Shown here in pieces: positions 39,766 through 44,424 of a stretch of 44,424 nt of DNA (position 1 is its first letter; every line of letters starts with the position of its first letter). A program made the position numbers and the translations under genes. The stretch covers positions 1 through 44,424 of the forward strand of contig WGNB01000032.1 of NCBI GenBank assembly GCA_016124795.1. The letters are read 5' to 3'. The notes under the pieces are model-generated. The model had not been told where the DNA came from, ran no database searches, and saw nothing but the letters and a program-made list of their open reading frames with translations. The DNA is from Rhodopseudomonas sp. (lineage in GTDB: Bacteria; Pseudomonadota; Alphaproteobacteria; Rhizobiales; Xanthobacteraceae).

Positions 39766-41052
39766 ATGCGCGATAATCTTGTCATCATTGCCGGCGGCGG
39801 CATTGGCGGACTGGCAACCGCGCTGACCTTGCAACAGATCGGCGTGCCTTGCGTGGTCTGCGAAGCGGTGCGCGAGATGCGCCCGCTTGGCGTCGGCATC
39901 AATCTGCAACCCAATGCGGTGCGCGAACTTTACGATCTCGGCATCGGCCCCGCCGATCTCGATCGCATCGGCGTGCCGGCCAAGGAATGGGCGCTGGTCG
40001 GCCTCAACGGCAACGACATTTATGCCGAGCCGCGCGGTCTGCTTGCCGGTTACAACTGGCCGCAATATTCGGTGCATCGCGGCCAGTTGCATATGCTGCT
40101 TTACGATACGGTGGTCGCGCGCATCGGCGCGCAGGCGGTCCGTCTCGGCCAGCGCGTCGCCGGTTATCGCAAGAACGCCAACGGCGGCGTCACCGTGTCG
40201 CTCGAAGGCGCCGATGGCGCGAGGTCGGAATTGACCGGCGCGCTGCTGATCGGCGCCGACGGCATTCACTCGGCGGTGCGGGCGCAGATGCATCCGACGC
40301 AGCCGCCGATCCATTGGGGCGGCGCGCTGATGTGGCGCGGCACCAGCTGGGCGAAGCCGATCCGCACCGGCGCGTCCTTCGTCGGCCTCGGCACCCATCG
40401 CGAGCGCATGGTGTTTTACCCGATCTCGCAGCCCGATCCGGCGACCGGCCTGTCGATGATCAACTGGATCGCCGAAGTGACGATGGACAACGCCGAAGGC
40501 TGGAAGCAGAGCGGCTGGTTCCGTCAGGTCGCGATCGCCGACTTCGCGCATCATTTCGACAACTGGGTGTGGGACTGGCTCGACGTGCCGGCGCTGCTGC
40601 GCGAGGCGGATGTCGCCTTCGAAAACCCGATGATCGACCGCGACCCGGTGCCGACCTGGCGCGACGGTCCGGTGGCGCTGCTCGGCGACGCAGCGCATGC
40701 GATGTATCCGACCGGATCGAACGGCGCGAGCCAGGCGGTGGTCGATGCCCGCGTGCTCGGCGCGGCGATGGTCGAACACGGCGTGACGCCGGAGGCCTTG
40801 GCGGCCTATGACGAGAAACTGTGCGGCCCGATTTCGCAGGTCATCCTGCGTAACCGTGGCGCCGGCCCCTTCGGTCTGCTCAACATGGTCGACGAACGCT
40901 GTGGCGGCACCTTCGACAATATCGACGACGTGATCCCGGCTGAGGAACGCTCGGCCTTCATGGCCGGCTATAAAGCGGCGGCCGGCTTTGCCGTCGAAAG
41001 TCTTAACAAGGCGGCGCCGACCATCGCGCCGGGCGCGCGGGTCGCGGGCTGA
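39766..41052 (+). CDS. FAD-dependent monooxygenase (PHBH-fold)
   Basis: A 428-residue flavoprotein hydroxylase. The FAD loop is LVIIAGGGIGGLATALTLQQ, the DG motif is LLIGADGIHSAVRAQM, and the second FAD/ribityl site is LLGDAAHAMYPTGSNGASQAV. Together these define the single-component PHBH-type group that hydroxylates aromatic rings (phzS-, salicylate hydroxylase- and 6-hydroxynicotinate monooxygenase-like). I chose ATG at 39766 because the FAD fold begins there and GGGGGC precedes it; an earlier start at 39706 would add 20 residues. It converges on the AraC gene, 15 bases between the stops. Substrate unknown; it may supply hydroxylated aromatics to ring-fission enzymes elsewhere. Confidence 0.92.
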   Translation: MRDNLVIIAGGGIGGLATALTLQQIGVPCVVCEAVREMRPLGVGINLQPNAVRELYDLGIGPADLDRIGVPAKEWALVGLNGNDIYAEPRGLLAGYNWPQYSVHRGQLHMLLYDTVVARIGAQAVRLGQRVAGYRKNANGGVTVSLEGADGARSELTGALLIGADGIHSAVRAQMHPTQPPIHWGGALMWRGTSWAKPIRTGASFVGLGTHRERMVFYPISQPDPATGLSMINWIAEVTMDNAEGWKQSGWFRQVAIADFAHHFDNWVWDWLDVPALLREADVAFENPMIDRDPVPTWRDGPVALLGDAAHAMYPTGSNGASQAVVDARVLGAAMVEHGVTPEALAAYDEKLCGPISQVILRNRGAGPFGLLNMVDERCGGTFDNIDDVIPAEERSAFMAGYKAAAGFAVESLNKAAPTIAPGARVAG

Positions 41053-41067
41053 GCCGGTCCGCCATGC

Positions 41068-42033
41068 CTAGAGCATGAAATTCTGTCGGGTTTCCGACGG
41101 CAGTTCGCCGAAGCGCGTTTTGTACAGCTTGGCGAAATGCCCCGTGTTCAGAAAGCCGCAAGCCAGCGCGATGGCCGTGACCGATCCGCCGGGCGGCGCG
41201 GTTAGCAGCATTTGCCGCGCCGCTTCCAGCCGCACTTTCTTCAGATAAGTCATCGGGCCATAGCCCCGGCTGTTCCTGAATGTCGCGAAGATGCTGCGCG
41301 CGCTTGCGCCCGACACCTGCACCAGCTTCTCGATCGTGACGTCTTCGCGCCAGTGAGCGTCGATCCACTCCTCGACCTGACGCACCTGCCAGGCCGACGT
41401 ATCTTTCTGCGGTGCGTTGAGGCGGTCGCTGAAATTATTTCGGATGGCGTAAAGCGCCTTGAGGCGCATGATCTGGTCCATCTCGCGCAGCAGCGGCGCC
41501 GGAATGGCTTCATTGCCGATATCGAGGCTGGCGGCCTGGTTGAGGATCTTGCTGCGGAAACGGGCCGCATAGCCGGCGCCGACATCGGTCGAGGCCGCGA
41601 ATTCGATATCCTGCTTCGGCCGGACTCCTAATAGCGCGGCGAGGTCGCGCTGAAGCGCCATCCGGTCTATGCGCAACACCAGTTGCTGGAACCCGTGTCC
41701 GAAGGTCAGGGTCGTTTCCGCCGGCGTTGAGATGATGACATCGGGCGCGACCTCGGCGCTGGTTCGGCTTGTCGCCGCCAGGCCGCCGCCTGAAATCGCG
41801 AACTGGAATCGGACATAGTTCTGGTCGCGGAACGCGACCTTGGATGTGCTGCCATAAGAGCAATAAGACAGGTTGCATCCGCCGAAGTTGAAGGCGCCGG
41901 CTTTCGATTTGAAGCGCGCCTGCTCATCGAGCAAGTCGAAAGACTTGGCGTCGAACACGTCGATCAACACCGCGCGAATGCGTTCGGGATTGTCGGTGTC
42001 GATCACCGTATGATTGTTCAGGTAGCCCACCAT
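41068..42033 (-). CDS. AraC-family transcriptional regulator
   Basis: A 321-residue AraC protein. The first 190 or so residues form an AraC_binding_2-type sensor domain (VRFQFAISGGG, TPAETTLTFGHGFQQLVLRID). The C-terminal double helix-turn-helix is plain (VTIEKLVQVSGASARSIFATF, TYLKKVRLEAARQMLL, IALACGFLNTGHFAKLYKTRFGELP). This arrangement resembles regulators of aromatic-acid catabolism (AndR/CbdS/BenR-like). It is convergent with the monooxygenase gene, so that gene is a plausible but unproven target. It is divergent from the chemoreceptor gene. Confidence 0.93.
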   Translation of the reverse strand: MVGYLNNHTVIDTDNPERIRAVLIDVFDAKSFDLLDEQARFKSKAGAFNFGGCNLSYCSYGSTSKVAFRDQNYVRFQFAISGGGLAATSRTSAEVAPDVIISTPAETTLTFGHGFQQLVLRIDRMALQRDLAALLGVRPKQDIEFAASTDVGAGYAARFRSKILNQAASLDIGNEAIPAPLLREMDQIMRLKALYAIRNNFSDRLNAPQKDTSAWQVRQVEEWIDAHWREDVTIEKLVQVSGASARSIFATFRNSRGYGPMTYLKKVRLEAARQMLLTAPPGGSVTAIALACGFLNTGHFAKLYKTRFGELPSETRQNFML

Positions 42034-42058
42034 ATAATACCCCGAATCGAGCTGTATT

Positions 42059-42064
42059 ATTATA
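42059..42064 (-). promoter_or_regulatory. Possible -10 element of the AraC gene
   Basis: On the minus strand a perfect TATAAT lies 25 bases upstream of the AraC start codon, in an AT-rich patch that stands out from the GC-rich surroundings. No -35 hexamer of quality is found at 16-18 bases, which may mean activator dependence. Confidence 0.35.
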
Positions 42065-42298
42065 CTCTCGCTTTTTCAATGGAAACTGGCTGCTGCGTTA
42101 TTTTGACGAGCCGTCTGCACTTTTGGCGACTTGATTGCAGTGACACGGCTAACGCCGCATAAAATCACTTAGTTTACTACCTATTTTTGCGCTGCGGTCG
42201 CGGCGCGTGGATTCAATTGATAAGCCGTCGCGCAAAGTAACCGTCATGGTTGTGGCCGGTATCGCTGCTCATGCCATCAATTCTCAGGAATGCCTTTA

Positions 42299-43969
42299 AT
42301 GAACGTCTCTGCGAATTATAAATCCAGCTTCAAATCGATGGCGACGCTTCTGGTGTTCGGCGCCGTAATGGCGATCGGCATCGGCGTCGCCATTACGATC
42401 AGCGCGGTGTCAATGAGCGCGGTCCGCATCGGCGGCACGACCTACAACCGCATCATTCAGACCAAGGATCTGGTCGCGGATATCCTGCCGCCGCCGCTGT
42501 ATATCATCGAGGCCTATCTGGAAGTCACCCGCGTTGTGCACCACGGCGCGCCTCTCAATGCGACCGTCAAGCGGATGGCGGAACTGCGCAAGGATTATAA
42601 TGAGCGCCGCGCTTTTTGGGCGGCATCCAACCTCGACCCGGCGATCAAGGACAAGTTGACCGGCGACTCCGACGTTTTCGTGGAGAAATTCTGGAGCGCC
42701 TTCGACCAGAAGCTGGTGCCGGTCTTGCGCAATGCTGACGACACCGGGGACGATAACGCGGTGCTGAATATCTATGCCGGAATGAGCGCGCTCTACGCGG
42801 CGCACCGCAAGGTGATCGACGGCATCGTCAAACAGGCCAATGCGCTCGGCGACAGCATCGAAACGGCCTCGTCGCGCGAGGGCCAAACCGCGCTGTGGTC
42901 GGTGGCCATCGTCGATGGCGCGCTGATCATACTGTTGCTCGTCGGAATCGTCGTGATCGTGCGGCGGCTGGTCAGCCCGCTCGCCATTCTCGGCGATGGT
43001 CTCGACCGCCTGTCGCATGGCGACTTGAGCCACACGATCGATGCTAAGATGCCGCCCGAGTATCAGGTGCTCCGGGAGAATTTCAATATCGCGATCGACA
43101 AGCTACAGGAAATCGTCGGGTCGGTGAAAGCCTCGGCGCGCGACGTCGCCAGCGCATCGTCGGAGATTTCCGCCAGCACGACCGATCTGTCGCAGCGCAC
43201 CGAGGAACAGGCCGCCAGCCTCGAACAGACGTCGGCCTCGATGGAAGAGATCGCGGCCACGGTGCGCCAGAATGCCGACAATGCCCGGCGCGCGGCGGCG
43301 TCGGCCGGCAACACCCAGAAGGTCGCCGATCAGGGCGGCGCGGTCGTCGCCAAGGCGGTCGCGGCGATGGCGCGTATCGAGGAGTCGTCGCGGGAAATTT
43401 CCGAGATCATCGGCGTAATCGACGAGATCGCCCGCCAGACCAATCTGCTGGCGCTTAACGCGGCGGTGGAGGCGGCGCGCGCCGGCGAGGCCGGTCGCGG
43501 TTTCGCGGTGGTTGCCTCCGAAGTGCGAAACCTGGCGCAACGCTCGTCGCAGGCGGCCAAGGACATCAAGGATCTCATCACCACGTCCAACGAACAGGTC
43601 AGGGACGGTGTCGATCTGGTCAATCGCGCCGGCGGGTCGCTCAACGAGATCATTACGTCGATCAAGGACGTGGCCGATATCGTCGGCGATATCGCCAACG
43701 CCAGCGTCGAACAGTCGACCGGGATTGACGAAGTCAATCGGGCGCTGACCCAGATGGACGAAGCGACCCAGCAGAATTCCGCGCTCGTCGAAGAGAACGC
43801 CGCCACCGCCAGAACGCTCGAGCATCAGGCGGTGGCGATGGACGGGCAGGTCGCTTATTTCCGCCTCGAATGCGAACTGGCGAACAACACCGGCCCGGTG
43901 TCCTCATTATTGCCGCCGCCGCCCGGCCGCGCCGCGATGCGTCGGTCGTCCATGTCTCGTGCCGCCTAA
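42299..43969 (+). CDS. Methyl-accepting chemotaxis protein
   Basis: A 556-residue transmembrane chemoreceptor. The first membrane helix is about residues 15-38 ([22 protein letters not shown]), then a periplasmic helical sensor of about 155 residues, the second helix near 205-225 ([20 protein letters not shown]), a HAMP domain, and a methyl-accepting signalling hairpin. The hairpin tip [41 protein letters not shown] is split here as [20 protein letters not shown] and [16 protein letters not shown]. The protein lacks the C-terminal CheR-tethering pentapeptide. I chose ATG at 42299, with AGGAA upstream; the ATG at 42290 overlaps that site. A short zinc-ribbon gene follows 18 bases later. The sensor ligand is unknown. 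Confidence 0.93.
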   Translation: MNVSANYKSSFKSMATLLVFGAVMAIGIGVAITISAVSMSAVRIGGTTYNRIIQTKDLVADILPPPLYIIEAYLEVTRVVHHGAPLNATVKRMAELRKDYNERRAFWAASNLDPAIKDKLTGDSDVFVEKFWSAFDQKLVPVLRNADDTGDDNAVLNIYAGMSALYAAHRKVIDGIVKQANALGDSIETASSREGQTALWSVAIVDGALIILLLVGIVVIVRRLVSPLAILGDGLDRLSHGDLSHTIDAKMPPEYQVLRENFNIAIDKLQEIVGSVKASARDVASASSEISASTTDLSQRTEEQAASLEQTSASMEEIAATVRQNADNARRAAASAGNTQKVADQGGAVVAKAVAAMARIEESSREISEIIGVIDEIARQTNLLALNAAVEAARAGEAGRGFAVVASEVRNLAQRSSQAAKDIKDLITTSNEQVRDGVDLVNRAGGSLNEIITSIKDVADIVGDIANASVEQSTGIDEVNRALTQMDEATQQNSALVEENAATARTLEHQAVAMDGQVAYFRLECELANNTGPVSSLLPPPPGRAAMRRSSMSRAA

Positions 43970-43987
43970 AGTCGGGCCGGGGGTGCA

Positions 43988-44149
43988 ATGACAGAAGACG
44001 TGGAACCGCCGAAATGCCCGGTTTGCGATAACGATATGGCGCTGGCCTTTATCGTGCCGCGGGTTGCGGGTCTCGATGAGATCCAGAGCTTCCGATGCGT
44101 TGAATGTCGCGAAGTCGTGACGCGGACGTGGCGAGCTAACGATCGCTAG
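43988..44149 (+). CDS. 53-residue zinc-ribbon protein
   Basis: A very short gene directly behind the chemoreceptor gene. The 53-residue product begins MTEDVEPPKCPVCDNDM and ends CVECREVVTRTWRANDR. Two Cys pairs, CPVC and CVEC, separated by 25 residues, form a four-Cys zinc ribbon. ATG at 43988 has GGGGGTG just upstream, and the stop is TAG at 44147. It begins 18 bases after the chemoreceptor stop codon, so both are on one transcript, which ends at the hairpin at 44171. Very small ribbon proteins of this kind are common near sensory genes in the order, but their role is unknown. Confidence 0.75.
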   Translation: MTEDVEPPKCPVCDNDMALAFIVPRVAGLDEIQSFRCVECREVVTRTWRANDR

Positions 44150-44170
44150 CCGTCTGGCGCCGTGCGCGAC

Positions 44171-44192
44171 GGCCGGCGGTCTGCCGCCGGCC
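44171..44192 (+). terminator. Terminator hairpin of the chemoreceptor transcript
   Basis: A perfect 9-bp stem (GGCCGGCGG with CCGCCGGCC) and a 4-base loop lie 21 bases past the zinc-ribbon stop. The following sequence is TGTTGACTTTG, mildly T-rich. It stands immediately before a strong promoter (-35 at 44195), so it insulates the next transcript. Confidence 0.65.
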
Positions 44193-44194
44193 TG

Positions 44195-44223
44195 TTGACT
44201 TTGATCCTAGACTAGACTATATT
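44195..44223 (+). promoter_or_regulatory. Strong sigma-70 promoter at the right edge
   Basis: TTGACT (-35, 44195-44200) and TATATT (-10, 44218-44223) are separated by exactly 17 bases. Inside the spacer a CTAGA unit is repeated (CTAGACTAGACTA). Together with the tRNA promoter this is the best consensus promoter in the window. Transcription would start near 44230. Confidence 0.75.
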
Positions 44224-44229
44224 CCTTCT

Positions 44230-44424
44230 CGTCCGTTCCGTTCGAGGGCGCTCTCATGAGGCGTCGTGTTGGGTGGGGCCGGACGCGGTGCCCGCGGGCG
44301 TGAGGAAACGCACCTCACGCGCTCGGGCGGCGCCGGGGCTCCGCTCGCAGGCACTAGGACCTGCCGCCAGGAGCTGGCTGATGGTGCGCGCTACCCGCGA
44401 AAGCGGATCAGCCGCCAGAAGCGC
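44230..44424 (+). ncRNA. Candidate structured RNA, unidentified, reaching the window edge
   Basis: The sequence after the strong promoter has no good reading frame but folds well. An 8-bp perfect stem GCGTGAGG/CCTCACGC is at 44298-44305 and 44313-44320. A nested pair of stems follows, GCTCC/GGAGC (44338-44342, 44370-44374) around GCAGG/CCTGC (44347-44351, 44360-44364). A third unit has GGCTGAT/ATCAGCC (44376-44382, 44407-44413) enclosing CCGC-GAAA-GCGG, a GNRA tetraloop hairpin. It does not match RNase P, tmRNA, SRP, 6S RNA or the cobalamin, TPP or SAM riboswitches by the conserved cores I know. It may be a small RNA or the 5' leader of the next gene. The 3' end may lie beyond the window. Confidence 0.42.

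Noticed and set aside
42160-42200. TAAA-N15 motif as a sigma-28 flagellar promoter of the chemoreceptor gene
   Set aside because: The expected GCCGATAA-type -10 is not present after the spacer.
44338-44374. CCTGCC...GCCAGGAG resemblance to a cobalamin riboswitch B12 box
   Set aside because: The box AGCCAGGAGACCTGCC is not present in the right order and GCCACTG is missing.
44376-44413. CTGATGG...GAAA resemblance to a hammerhead ribozyme core
   Set aside because: The core needs CTGATGA, but this reads CTGATGG, and the part between it and GAAA does not form stem II. The GAAA here is a tetraloop.
44298-44413. Similarity of the GGCTGAT...CCGCGAAAGCGGATCAG stretch to an RNase P RNA hairpin
   Set aside because: The universal RNase P core GAGGAAAGTCCGGGC is absent, so only a generic GNRA hairpin is shared.
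1-44424. CRISPR arrays, insertion sequences, prophage and toxin-antitoxin genes
   Set aside because: No regular short repeats with spacers, transposase motifs, phage structural genes or toxin-antitoxin pairs were found.

Overview
The window is GC-rich chromosomal DNA that reads like a free-living alphaproteobacterium of the order Hyphomicrobiales (Bradyrhizobium / Rhodopseudomonas / Pseudolabrys neighbourhood; the genus is inference). The markers are a SciP (DUF1153) cell-cycle regulator with a CtrA-type box nearby, a Rhodobacter-type phosphatidylethanolamine methyltransferase, an MbfA ferritin-like iron exporter preceded by an Irr-type iron control element, a COG0523 GTPase preceded by an alphaproteobacterial-type Zur palindrome, two orphan Bug/TctC binding proteins, and an REP-like palindrome ending in ATGACG. 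No phage, transposase, integrase or CRISPR array is visible.

Layout. 1-6.2 kb: cell cycle and motility (sciP with a textbook terminator, a MASE1 hybrid histidine kinase, then flgD and fliK on the opposite strand). 6.4-9.1 kb: housekeeping (mnmA, pmtA, a small secreted protein, elongator tRNA-Met with a near-consensus promoter). 9.2-12.8 kb: a little-studied redox-looking module, made of a UGSC-family protein with Cys in place of selenocysteine, a 371-residue protein ending in a Cys-containing tail, a LysR regulator and a divergent secreted GlcG/HbpS-like protein. 13.1-15.5 kb: ergothioneine genes egtB and egtD. 15.6-28.2 kb: catabolic accessory genes (FAH-family hydrolase, two Bug proteins, FMN reductase, old yellow enzyme plus DoxX-like protein, NTF2-like protein, SDR, gentisate-dioxygenase-type bicupin, an alpha/beta-hydrolase lacking its nucleophile, a GntR/FCD regulator and a CocE-type hydrolase). 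28.4-36.4 kb: two MFS exporters, LysR, PsiE-like protein, an isopropylmalate-dehydrogenase-like enzyme, a hydroxypyruvate-isomerase-like enzyme and a metallophosphoesterase. 36.5-39.5 kb: metal homeostasis (mbfA with Irr box, NUDIX hydrolase, CobW-family GTPase with Zur box). 39.7-44.2 kb: flavin monooxygenase, AraC regulator, methyl-accepting chemotaxis protein and a 53-residue zinc-ribbon protein. The right edge carries a strong sigma-70 promoter followed by about 195 bases of nested hairpins with no convincing reading frame: a candidate structured RNA that runs to or past the window end.

How it fits together. SciP, FlgD, FliK and the chemoreceptor serve swimming and its cell-cycle timing. 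The catabolic block could take up (Bug) and open (gentisate dioxygenase, FAH hydrolase) aromatic acids, but no maleylpyruvate isomerase is present, so a complete gentisate pathway is not shown. The least described parts are the UGSC module, the nucleophile-less hydrolase and the right-edge RNA candidate.
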